This document shows, piece after piece, positions 47,880 to 59,640 of a stretch of DNA of 64,000 nt. Both the position numbers and the translations under genes were made by a program. Under the pieces are notes generated by a model. That model worked only from the letters and a program-made list of their open reading frames with translations. It searched no databases and was not told where the DNA came from. The stretch lies in contig OY727094.1 of the NCBI GenBank assembly GCA_963402885.1, forward strand, positions 12,588,501 through 12,652,500, in the 5' to 3' direction. How positions within the stretch are numbered: position 1 is the first letter of the stretch; each line of letters opens with the position of its first letter. The DNA comes from Antedon bifida (taxonomy: Eukaryota > Echinodermata > Crinoidea > Comatulida > Antedonidae).

Positions 47880-50740
47880 TATGTATGTATATAATATGCA
47901 CCAAAAAAAAAAATTAATAATTGACAATAAAGAAGCAAATGAAACAAAACTGTTAGAAGGACGTTAGATTTGACATTTGAAAATAATTTACATGAGACAA
48001 CAATTTATCAGATTTACTTTAATGTGTGTGTGTGTTTATCTAATGAATTAATTGTCATCATGACATTGTTATTAAGAACAGTATGTAGAGGAATCATTAT
48101 GAAACAAATAAATTCATTTTAATCAGAGATATTATGTACTGTGATCTGATCAATAGAACAGTTGTAGTAAGTGACACAAAGCTACTCCACAGTAGTTAAA
48201 TACAATGATTGCCTCTATGATCTTATGCATAGCTGTGATTCTATGATCATATAGCATTAGCTGTGATTGAATATGCAAACAAAATGAAATTAAGACTCAA
48301 CAATTTGTAACTATTGATGGTTCGGTCCTCCTAATCCTATTATGAAAAATAGGCATACATATCATACATCACATACCTTTTACTATATATAAGTAAAAAC
48401 ATTACTTTATTGGAGATAATATCGATGAAAATTTACAGAATAATAGAATGCTATATGATAATAATAAAAGTTGTCTCAAAATAAAACTTTATAAATCGTA
48501 CTGAACATTGATTTAAATTAAAAATGTCCTCATTGTTTGTATATAATCCTGTTTTACTGTTTCACTATTGTTGTAATATCCTGTAATTATCACACTTTTA
48601 AATATTTGTCAAACAAATTATTATATAGTTACAAAGTGATACAAACTTTTTATAAAGTGCATTGTTTATTACAAAGTGTGACAGTATACATCTTCTTGAT
48701 ATAATAAAGTCATAATTGTTTTAATCATCATTGTGTTCATTATACTATACATGCTATACCTTTTCATCTATGTTGTCAGTGAATATGACTAAAAAATCAC
48801 CATCTTCGGTAAGGCTTTAAAGAGATGATACTTTAGACATTAAATCTGTTTCTTGTGTTGGATATTTTATGTGGGCATTTTAATTCATAGAAACAATTCT
48901 GCTTTGCTATGTATCAAATTTGTTATCTATTGCTTGATAACAAATTGAATGCTTGAATTATATGTAATTAGCATTGGTTATTGACAGAGTTGTACAATTG
49001 GAATCTTGTAGACAATCAATTGATTGTGCTAAGTGCTGCTTATTATCTAGCCTACTATGCACATAAACAAAAATACATAAAAGATATGTAATTATTTGTT
49101 TAATAATTCATGGGATTAAAAATAAATGAATTAATGAAAACTATATAAGAAATTGTTTTCCTTTCATTTATGGACCAAACAATTTAGTATAATTCAAACT
49201 AATATTGAAGAGCGAGGTTCACAGTCGTAAATTTAGATCTAGAGAGCAATGCATTATGTAGAAATTTAAATGTGGCTGACGCAAGAATTGTTGGCTACAC
49301 TTGTGTATACCTTTATCAATGTATTGTTGAACTAATTTAATTGCCTTGTCATTTGCAATTTCTTGATTATAACCACAATAATGTTAGTGTTAAGCTTTAA
49401 TCAATTAAAGCAATTTTTTCTCATAAACTGTTTAACACAAAAAAAAATTACATCAGAAGAAAGCCAAAAATCTGGGAGGGCAGGGGACGCTAAACAAGCA
49501 AGTATTAGCAATTTACAATCAGTTTTAAATAATACAAAATTAGCTAGAATACTGTAGATTTTGAAAATCCAAATAATAGCTAGATACTGTACTATATTAT
49601 TTTAATTAGCACATAAAAAAGTATGTTGTAGATTGTTGAAAGCCCTAAAATAGCTAAATTTAACCCAAATAGCAAAGATATATGAGTAGCAAATCAATAG
49701 AATTTAATAGGCTTGAATTGGTTCCTAAACCAAAAGATTTCAAGTTATAACAATGGTTCCAACTAAAATTTAACACAAGGCTGTAGGAGCAACTCAAATA
49801 ATTTTAACTATGTTATGCTGCCATTGGTTAAATTTTAACAACTTAGGATCTTCAAAATTATACAGAAATACCACCAAAAATATGAAATTTTGTATAATAT
49901 ATGTGTGTGTATATGTAATATATATTTTGTCATAATATTATTATGGTGTTATGGGCTTATGTATTTGCTTTAATTTAGGTAAGATGAGCCCTTCTATCAA
50001 AAGTAATCCTCACAACCTTTCATTTCAGCATATATTATTATCATAAATGATAGAAATATCCTCAAATTATAAAGAGCAAAGTAATCAAGGTGAAGGTTTA
50101 TGATAGACATGATTCATATTCACAACTTATTTTTTTTTAAATGTACATTTTTTTTTAAAACTTATATCAACAAATGTTATTCCTGTTTTCTAACCAGCCT
50201 AATACTAAAATACAGTTTAAATATTCAAAAGAAGTTTATGCTATGAAAAGTGTTATGAGTATTCTATTGAATGTTATCAATTTATAAAAACATACTGACT
50301 ATAATACCATTTAACTTTACAAACTTTGATGATTGAGGTGTATGCTATCAGCATTTTTTATTTTACAGAGTAGTTAAATTAATAATCAATAGCAAAAATA
50401 TTTAAAAACTGTGCTGTAAAATTTATTTCACACTTTATTTCTAAAGCAATGAATTATGGAAAATAAATGTGTATATTATTTAATACACATATTAATGTTA
50501 TGGTATAACAGTGTGTAAACAAGTAACTTGAAGTATACATGTTCTTAATAAAAAAATTTGATTGCAAATTTAAACAGAATAGTATGAGAATTTGTAAAAA
50601 AGAAGAAAATAAGTTATTATGCATGTGTTTATAACTTATAATATTCATCATTTCTATTGACCTATATACACACACCAGTATTGTGTTATTCTATTCATTT
50701 TAAGAATGTACAAGATATATTTAAAATATGTTTGTTACGA
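47880..50740. other. Intron-like AT-rich stretch
   Basis: No gene is supported. The segment 49868-49978 is related to 40528-40610. A lone plus-strand frame (49363-49557) and a minus-strand one (50454-50675) have no recognisable motif. Confidence 0.4.
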
Positions 50741-50751
50741 GAATTGGTATT

Positions 50752-51259
50752 AGGGCGGTTTCGCAACCTTACGAATACGATAACGAAAACGGATACGTCA
50801 CACATTCTGAAACTTTTGAGCTGATCCCCATTTCATATTCGTAAAGCGTATTCGTGTTGACGAATATCACCAGTCATATTCGTAACTACAAAACGAGTAT
50901 AGTTTTTGATCTATTTTGCACATTTTGCATTTGAATCAGGAATGATTCATGATTATAATATAATTATAGATTTATTGAAAGTAATTTACTAAAGTAATTT
51001 ACTAAAATGCCAGGTCAATTTTGATAAATAGCAGTTTTTAAAGTCCCCACTCGCTTTGATGTTACGCTAGGCCTAGGCAGATAAGCACCAAGCAACACGT
51101 ACCAGCGCTTCGCTCAAATTTACCGCAGTCATAATTTGGACGGCGCCCTGAATATTTCGTTGCCATGCGAAACAGATTTTTACTGGCTTACAAAAACGAA
51201 TACGTGTGCGTGACGTATCCGTTTTCGTTATCGTATTCGTAAGATTGCGAAACCTCTCT
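50752..51259. mobile_element. MITE with about 45-bp terminal inverted repeats
   Basis: GGTTTCGCAACCTTACGAAT near the left end continues through ACGATAACGAAAACGG and ATACGTCAC. The same order is found inverted at 51201-51255 with few differences. Flanks are ATTA on both sides (ending at 50752, starting at 51260), compatible with a 3-bp TTA/ATT duplication of the PIF/Harbinger type. No transposase. A minus-strand frame overlapping the right end is not supported. Confidence 0.75.
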
Positions 51260-51468
51260 ATTATTATAATATAACTACAATAGTATAATAACATGGATAC
51301 TACAGTACTGTATTGTCAACTAAATTGATCTTCCCATATAGATATTATATAATATCTATGATTTTCCTAAAGTCTTATAGTACTGGTAGCATCTACATTC
51401 TAAAAACAATTTATTGATTTGTTTCACTGAAGGTTAAATTAATGTTATAAACTGTGTGTATGACTTAC

Positions 51469-51567
51469 ATTATTCTGCATATTGACATCAGCTCCACCAT
51501 CAATGAGCTGATGGCTGATGGTTGTATTACCTACACGAGCAGCCAATATCAATGCTGTCTCGCCCTC
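51469..51567 (-). CDS. Ankyrin-repeat exon, one complete repeat
   Basis: Ninety-nine nucleotides encode 33 residues in one frame, between an acceptor (CAATAG) and a donor (GTAAGT at 51463-51468). The translation begins EGETALILAARVGN and ends LIDGGADVNMQNN: TAL-LAA helix start, GN turn, LID helix and ADVN loop of an ankyrin repeat. The exon is cut at the same place in the repeat as 30461-30559 and both ends are in phase 0, so exons of this kind can be added or lost without disturbing the frame. It is the most 5' part seen here of the minus-strand gene. Confidence 0.9.
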
Positions 51568-51599
51568 CTATTGAAAATATTAAATAAACAAAGTTACAA

Positions 51600-53330
51600 C
51601 ATGTACAGTACATCATATTCCTAAATCAAAAAAACAAAATGACAAATAGGCCTAATCTTATAAATCCTTAATTGATAAAAGTGTGTTGTTTTTTTTTATT
51701 AATAAATTTTAAATGATTATTTCTATAAAGCATTGTAAAATGTATTCTTTTTTTGCAAACTATTCTTATGCTCATTATCAAGGTATACTTGAATTCTGAA
51801 CAGATTATAACTATATCATCTAATCAATTTTATTTTGAAATAGTCGGGCAAAATGCAAAAGCTTTTGTGAAAATAAATGTATCCTACATGTTTATTTATA
51901 GGATTATTTTACAGTGCAATATAAAACTGGACAATTTATTTTAAATTTCTAATTGTGTTGTAGCTGTTAAGACAGGTTTTCACTATTCAATTGCACCACT
52001 CCAACTTGTTGTAATAGCCGTACTTGTTGATAATAATTTAGGCCTACTGTTTATTAGTGTGTGTTTTGTGTGTAGGCATTTCTATTTTGTACATCACAAT
52101 TGTTAACAGTGTAATCATCATTATTAATCACAATTGTTTAGTATTTTCTATCATTTTATTTTGCCGTGTAAAAAATATATAATAACATTATTAAATCAAT
52201 CAAATTAATCCATTAAAACTTAATGTCTTTATAACAAAAAATTATATAATATACTAATTTTCAGCATTACGTTGATATACATTTAGCATCTATGAAATAA
52301 TAACAGACAGTATGTTATCATAATCATTGAAAGAATAACAATTATTATTGCTATTATACTATGTTATACCGACTGTAGTCAAGTACTAAAGAAAAGTTAG
52401 ATAAATTAGGCCTGAACATAACATACTAATTATGTGCCAGTTAAATGAGCAATCATTTTTTAATCATTTATACAAGTTTAATTTGTTGATTCAGTTTACT
52501 ATTTATTAGTGTATATAGTGATAGTATGTCTTAACTATATTATCACAATTATTATGATTTGTATTATGTATACCATACTACCAGCCATACCCAGTTAGTG
52601 ATTTCATTCATAACATTTTTTTAACTTGGTTTGTTTGCTAACATATTTTTTAAATTATCCCATAAGGTTGATTATTGAGTACATCCATCTTGAAATAAAT
52701 GAATCCACAAAATCCCTCTTGATTCTCTAAAAGAATGAGGATAAACATAGTTCTTGGTATCAATTTCTATAGTTTATTTACAATGTCCCTACTGTGTAGA
52801 GTTCACCAATAACTTTAAATATTTCAGAATCTGAAAGGGTTACTCATACATTTCAAAACTAAATTTCAAACACACAACAAAGCCACAAACATGTAGTACA
52901 ATAATAAATATAGAACAAAGTAAGAGTAAAACAACATTATATTAAATATCATTTTTATAGAATTTTTAAAATGTTTAGAGGATTAATGTTAATGTAATAT
53001 TTTAAAATTTGAGTGTCATAAGGACTAATCAATCAATTTATTTGTAATTTAAATATTCTTATGTTTCCTCATCTTTATTGTTTCAAATTAATTAATCAAA
53101 TTTCAGCATATCACCGGGCGGTTTAAAAATCATGTTCTGTGCCTGTTGCAGTTTATCTTTCTGTCCTGTTGCTCAATCTTAAGCTATGTCTACACTATCA
53201 CTACATAAGTTTGACAAAAAAAGTGTGCTCTATGCCCAAATATCATCATCACCATATATGTGCACATCACATTTATTTCTCACATAAAGTTTGATAGTGG
53301 TAGACAGAGCTTTATAATGATCTACAGTAG
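51600..53330. other. Intron-like AT-rich stretch
   Basis: No gene or named repeat is seen. TAGGCCTA occurs near 51648 and 52041. Confidence 0.4.
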
Positions 53331-53340
53331 TTCAAAATTT

Positions 53341-53712
53341 TGAAAGTTATGTAATATATTTATATAATGGGTGTGGCTTAAGTAATGGCATCATTATATT
53401 GTTCAAATTATATTTTATATAGTTCCATGGTTTTGTACATGTCAGCTTTAATTTAATACCAAACATGCCATATTAATTTGATTTCTTAAATTTTCCCACA
53501 AAGTTATGTAATATATAATGGGTGTGGCTTTGATAACGTCATTATATTGTGAAATTATATTTTTCTCATGCTAGAGGTATTTTACATGTCATAAGCTATG
53601 ATTTGATAACAAACTTGACATATTTATGTAATTTATATTTTTTAGATATTTTTACATAATACATTATGACGTCATTAAATTGTTCAAATTTGTGGGCACC
53701 CTTCTAGAATTG
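53341..53712. repeat. Tandem repeat of about 160 bp with TGGGTGTGGCTT
   Basis: AAGTTATGTAATATAT with AATGGGTGTGGCTT occurs near 53345 and again near 53503, each followed by a T-A-rich stretch and a CATTATATTGT word. A third, more decayed unit follows. The hAT-type element at 53721 has inserted at its right side, and related sequence resumes at 55444. Confidence 0.65.
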
Positions 53713-53720
53713 TTAGTTAG

Positions 53721-55435
53721 CAGTGGTGGCGCCAGCGGGGGGGCCAGGGGGGCCAGGGCCCCCCCGTCGGGGAAAGCTGGCCCCCCTGTCGGGGAGTATT
53801 GGCCTTATTGTCGGGGAGAAAAATATGATCATTTCTTTTCTGGTAAAAAATAAAACCATTATTAAGTGTACTACTATATATTGTAAGTAACTGCGGCATT
53901 CTATTTTTGACGTACATACGATACACTGACAGCGAAGTAAACAGTATGTGGTACGCATTTGTCTGGCGGTGTCTCTTTGTATGAATCTTTCATGGCCCGG
54001 CCGGCTCACTGCGGTATACGCGTCGACATATCTGGGCTGTATCATATTACATCCAGGGACCAAAATGTGTATTTTCCAGATTCCAGGCGAAAATCGGAGA
54101 TTCATTTGCAACTACGCATCGACGTACGTTCATACAGGGATAAAGTTACGCGTTATGTTCTCACGGTTGAGTTTACGAATTGTTTCAATTTACCAATAAC
54201 CATTGGTGTACCGCGTGTATGTTCGCTGTCGATTAAAGGGGTTTGGGTGGGGGTTCGATTTGGAAAGAGGAAGCGGTTGGCCCGAACCATAAAACAGGGT
54301 CTGATCACGTTTCTTTTCGCGCATAAATCTCGATCTAGGGGGTGAATAGGGTGGCTAGCCACCCACCTTAATTCTAAAGGGGAAAAAAGATGCACCAAAC
54401 CCGCGACCGTCGCTAAACGCAGATTCGACGCACTTGACTCTTTTAATTAAGAAGAGTAGGCTAGAGCTATAGTTGTGTAAATAGGCCTACTTAAGTGAAA
54501 GAGCTAAGAGTTTAATTACTATTTATGAATTCAAGAGTTTAAAAAGAAAACGTGATTTAAAATCTTCGGAAAATACCCACAACCGAGTTATTTTCAAAAC
54601 ACATGCACTCCCACTACCAGCATCACGTTGTCTTAGCTTGCTCCTCGTGTGAATGCTGACGTCATCACTCTCCAAAAATACACCATTTTCCGCCCTGGTC
54701 CGTGTGCAAGCGTTAGCGTGGACCTGTATATTTACACCCCCGTACAGAGTAGAGTGTAATATCGTGAACTTTTTTCTCGCGTATGAAGATTTTTTATATA
54801 ATGGTATGCAGTATAAACAATAAAAAACGAGAAACATGATGTTCTTTTATTATTATTTCATAGACATAACATAAACATGAAATGTCTTGTTCTATGTACA
54901 CGGCCGAAAAAACGTGTGTGGTGATTTGGCATTTTATTGATTTGTGTTATAGACACGGCGATTACGGCAATCATTGTATACTAAATTACATTGAGTTATT
55001 CACCCGGCTATAGGGTATATATCTGAGGTTAACAGACCACCAAAGCACAGTCGTACACTAAACACATGCACTATCGAGGCATTTTCGGAGTGCTGCATTA
55101 CCAAATGTTCATTTCGTTTGAAGTGTTTTTCGATCAAAGTTTATTATTAGTTCGTCGAAAAAGATCCGTATTAGAGTATTTAGGAAGGATTTATTTAAAT
55201 TTACATTATGTAACATTGTTATTAAATGTAATGGAAACTAGTTGCTCTAGCCTATTAAACAGTGTGTAAGCATCTATTTTTTCAAAATTTTCTGAGGCTC
55301 AGGAGGGGGATACCCCCTCCCAAACCCACCCCCTCTTTCGCGCGTACGGCCCCGCCCCCCTACCCGGTCGGGGAATTCGGCCCCCCCGTCGGGGAATTCG
55401 GCCCCCCCGTCGGGCAAATCCTGGCGCCACCACTG
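53721..55435. mobile_element. Non-autonomous hAT-type element, 1715 bp
   Basis: CAGTGGTGGCGCCAG at the left end is found exactly inverted at the right end. Both sides are flanked by TTAGTTAG (53713-53720 and 55436-55443), the 8-bp duplication that marks hAT insertions. Just inside each end are C/G runs with repeated words (GGGGGGCC, CCCGTCGGGG, GGGGAATTCGG). The GC-rich middle (53950-54350) is open on both strands (for example 53959-54345 plus, 54523-54837 minus), but no hAT transposase motif was recognised. Confidence 0.88.
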
Positions 55436-55443
55436 TTAGTTAG

Positions 55444-56160
55444 GTCCTAAAGAAGGTTTCTGCCAAGTTTGGTGCTTTTGTCACGAAGTGCACAAAAAAA
55501 GTGCTAAGCGCCTAAATTGTCATCGCCTTTTTAGAAAACGCATGGACAATGGAAATTAACAATTATGTACTGTTCACTAATTTAATTAAAATCGCCGCCT
55601 AAAAATCCTACCTAGGCTAGGCCTAGTAGGAGACGACACATGTTAGTGGTTAGACTAATTTAGCCGGACGAGACGACATCGTGCACCGAATAGACATCGG
55701 AGTGGAGTCTAGTTTCGGCGGCCTAGGCTTACGCTAAATTATTTACTCCTACCTTGGCTTAGCAAATTATAAATACGCCGACGTAAACATAAACAAATAT
55801 ATGCAAAATCAATATATTCCATGTTAAGATTTAACATAGGCTAGTCCTAGGCCCAATTATTACGACATGTGACTGTGTAAAGAAAATGGCCCTAGTATTC
55901 TGTAGCTAACCCCGACCATAATTAATTTTGAGTGAAAAAAACATGTGCTACGTATAGGTACTGTTAATTTGGAGAGAGAGAGTATCGCGTTTGATGTCAT
56001 GAGACACAAAATCTTCGTCGCGTTTTCCAGTCCTGCCATAATATGAAAAAAAAAAATTCTAGGTCTGTGCGCGATCGACGTTCCGATAACTATATTTAGA
56101 ATGTTAACGATCTTTTGTTGTCGGCATCGTTTCTGGTTCGACTGGACGTTTTATTTTTAG
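55444..56160. other. CpG-richer stretch with TAGGCCTA words
   Basis: It continues the repeat interrupted by the hAT-type element (AAGTTTGGTGCTTTTGTCAC). It then becomes rich in CCTAGGC/GGCCTAG words (55600-55860). No gene is supported. Confidence 0.35.
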
Positions 56161-57725
56161 AAGTTTGCCTACCCTTTGCAAAAAAGCCGTATACGAACGT
56201 ATACGATTTACATACGTTTCGTATATGTTTCGTATAGGAAGTCCATTTCGTATACGAAACGTATACGCCAATTCGGAAGTTCCTGCCGGCATAATAAACA
56301 TATACGAATCGTATACGATCATTTATAAACAATTTCCTAATTATACGATCCGTATACGATCCGTATACGATACGACGCGTGTATACAAACTGCTTCATAT
56401 TACCAAGCGAAAAGGGACTGTCCCTCTTTTTACAAGACGACGATAGCATACGTTACGATGGCAGGAGCATCTTGATTTCAGTAATTAGTGTACAATTTGT
56501 TTGTTTTTCTTTCAGTCGGTATATGTACATTAAATTCCCTATGATGATTTAGTTCATATTTTTCGCTAATGAAAAAAATTGGTGCTGTATTTTACAAGAC
56601 GTTATTTTTCTATCAAGCATAAAAACCCACCCAGGCTGTTCCGTCTTGTTTATCCCCTCTGCTATTTCTTTACCTTTGGTACGTTCCATTAATAAGTGAA
56701 TCATACAAAATGTGCTGTTATTAATTTGAAAGTGCTTTAATTAATAATAATGTACTTGGAAATAAATAAATAAATATTAAATTGGGCCCGCAGTATATTA
56801 AATTTAAAACGAGTAAGTAAAATCCATAAATTACGATGTAATAAAAATGTAGAATACATGTGGCTCCCTATTATATGGAATGATCCAAATAAATTCGCCC
56901 AAAACGTGCATGTGTTGTGTGTGCTGCATGCATGCATCACATGGATGGATCAGATTTCATTCATTTTCAATCATGTGTTGTTGTCCAACAGGATTTTTTT
57001 GCTACGGGTTTTAACTCGCCATAAAAAAAAAAAAATGGGATGTAGGCCTAGTTACAGTGGGCCAAAGTAGATAGTAAATTCGATGACTTCTAGCTAGCTA
57101 GGCTATAGGCATATTGTAATTGTATAGATCGAACATGCAGTAACTAGCTACTGCAGCAGCTCTAGTAAACTAAGAGTAACTAGGCCAGAAAAATACGCCA
57201 AGGAAAAGAGTCTGTGGTACACTCATTGTGAAAATAAGCTAGCTAGCTTTCCCCTATATATTAGATTTGGTTATATTGTATTATTTTAATAACCTACTCT
57301 AGCTAGTAGTAAATCAACAACGGTGAAGTGAAAATACGATGCATTATGGATATCATCGTTGCAAAGTTAGGGGGTGCCAACAAAACATCAACAGCCAAAA
57401 ATACAAAAAAGAAGCTCCGACGTTTTAAAGCATTTTACTATTTTAGGCATCAGAACTAATTGCTGTAAATTTCCTAGAGTTGTCACTGATGAATACAATT
57501 TAACATAACCTACATGTAACTTTAAAAATCCAAATGATAAATTGTACGCGAACGTAGTAAAACCAGGTAAATGTTAAATACTTATTTTACATCTCCCTGG
57601 TAAACGCTGACAGGCCAAGCGGTATTTAATTATATTTTTATTTATTTAATTCGTAAATTTAAAAAAAATCGTTAATATAATAAGTGAACCTTTGTAACTT
57701 TTTGTTGTATATGCGCGGGCGCGAG

Positions 57726-58545
57726 GGGTGTGTAGAAAGCGACGACCTCGAATTGGACGACCCCAACGACCCGGGCGACCTCGAATTGGACGACCTAGAA
57801 TTGGACGACCCATAACACGAAACCGACGACCCCTATAGCCTAGCCTAGGCCTAAGTGTGGTATAACATCCCGAAGCCGAACATAGCCAAAGATCTTTAAA
57901 CCATACCTTATATAATACTCGTAAGCAAGCAATTGATTGAAAAAATACAGAAATATCGCCATTTGATACTGAATGTGTCGACACGAACAAACGAACAGAT
58001 ATGGAACACCAAGAGTGCATTATTAAAACTGCATTCGACTCGATTAGCACACAAAATATCATAAACATGGGAAATCAGGTCAAAACGGCCCCTTTTTCAG
58101 CGGCGGGTAAGGTGATTTGATTTGATTTGATTATTTGGGTTAGCGATGTCCAATCCACTGAGCAAACCGAGAGACTGAGACCCGGTTTGCCATGTTTATG
58201 ATATTTCGTGTGCCAATCGAGTCAAATGCAGTTTTAATGATGCACTCTTGGCGTTCCATATATGTTCGTTTGTTCGTGTCGACACATTCAGTATCAAATG
58301 GCGATATTTCTGTATTTTTTCAACCAATTGCTTGCTTGCGAGTATTATATAAGGTATGGTTTAAAGATCTTTGGCTATGTTCGGCTTCGGGATGTTAATA
58401 CCACACTTAGGCCTAGGCTAGGCTAGGCTAGGCTATAGGGGTCGTCGGTTTCGTGTTATGGGTCGTCCAATTCTAGGTCGTCCAATTCGAGGTCGCCCGG
58501 GTCGTTGGGGTTGTCCAATTCGAGGTCGTCGCTTTCTACACACCC
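57726..58545. mobile_element. Foldback element with about 350-bp arms
   Basis: The left arm (57726-58070) and right arm (58188-58545) are nearly perfect inverted copies around a spacer of about 115 bp that contains GATTT repeats. The right arm is longer because of extra GGCTA units near 58415-58435. CGGGCGCGAG flanks both sides (57716-57725 and 58546-58555), an 8-10-bp duplication depending on how the GGGG/CCCC ends are assigned. Frames at 57646-58068 (minus) and 58192-58398 (plus) are the same sequence read from the two arms. Long arms with a 9-10-bp duplication suggest a Mutator-like or foldback type. Confidence 0.85.
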
Positions 58546-58559
58546 CGGGCGCGAGATAC

Positions 58560-59400
58560 AAGATAGGCTTTATTCATATAATATGTTGGAGTGGTAAACA
58601 ACTATGAGCCTAGTTGCGAGGATACCGCCTCGTAACTACGTATTGACGTATAGACGTTTTACTATAATATTGAATATGTGTTACATGTAATAAATTGTGT
58701 ACAATATTAGTATTTTAGTAGCTAATAGTTTTTTTGTGCCCCTCTGTACACACGGCTGCTGGATATTTGTTTATCATTTTAATGAATGTAGTACGAGTCT
58801 AACTCCAAATAAAGATATAACTAGAACACATTTTGAGAATTCAAAGTTTTGATCTTTTTCAAGAATCTGATAAACATCTTTTTACATAATATACAGCATC
58901 AGCATGTACAATCTAATTTAATTGTCACACAATTGAATTAACAAAGGACAAGGATTTCAAATAAACTGTTACAAATAAACAATTATGAATGAAATAGTTG
59001 GGGTATTGTTGGTTCCATGGGAAATCAACAATGTTTAGTAGACTTATTTAATTTGTTATTTACAGTTGAGGGTGGTTATTTTTTAAAGACATGTTTTATG
59101 ATTTCTTAATCACCAAGCAGAAATACCGCTGAGATAAATGAAAGCAATTCAATCTGTTCGCTTAACCGGGAAAAAATTGAAATTCGATATAATTGTATTT
59201 ACTATAACCACTAATTTTGTTTTTTAATTTTTTTCTACGGAAGTGATCAACTTCATATTCAAAATCCGATTGTATTCATCGTTAAATAATAATAATTATT
59301 ATTATATAATGTTAATGTACATATCAACACATCCCACTTCTGTTTTGGATCATGGTTTTCCTCTTCGGCATTATTTGCCAAATTATTGTTACTCCATCTC
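58560..59400. other. AT-rich stretch
   Basis: Nothing that can be supported as a gene, RNA or named repeat. Confidence 0.4.
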
Positions 59401-59404
59401 CATG

Positions 59405-59640
59405 CTATACTACAACACATGTCGCGGAATAATATCGCTTAACACAAACGATGTAATTTGACCACCCAAAGCTCGCACGTGGTGTGACGAATTGAGAAGA
59501 TCGAACGATGCGACGTACCCGATGATATGCATGATTGGCCACCAGAGAGCCGAGTCGACCACGAACTGCAACTGTAGGCAACCGAGCGACGCTCGGTGGT
59601 CGTCGGCGGCTGAACTTACTGACCTCTGTCATATTTTATA
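59405..59640 (-). other. CpG-rich block with an open frame
   Basis: A short CpG-rich island-like block in AT-rich surroundings. The minus strand is open for 75 codons with many Arg and Val residues and no known domain. A CCAAT word lies on the same strand. It could be a promoter with a first exon, or the interior of the surrounding 4-kb candidate transposon. It remains unassigned. Confidence 0.2.

Noticed and set aside
53717..54398. Dense open frames on both strands in the hAT-type element
   Set aside because: The high GC content removes stop codons on all strands. No domain was recognised, so none is listed as a gene.
56096..56449. 117-codon minus frame and 93-codon plus frame over the CGTATACG cluster
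   Set aside because: A self-complementary repeat opens the same frame on both strands. The Arg/Tyr/Val-rich text is a by-product of CGTATACG repeats.
57646..58398. 140-codon and 68-codon frames with nearly the same protein text
   Set aside because: They are the two arms of the foldback element read in opposite directions, not two genes.
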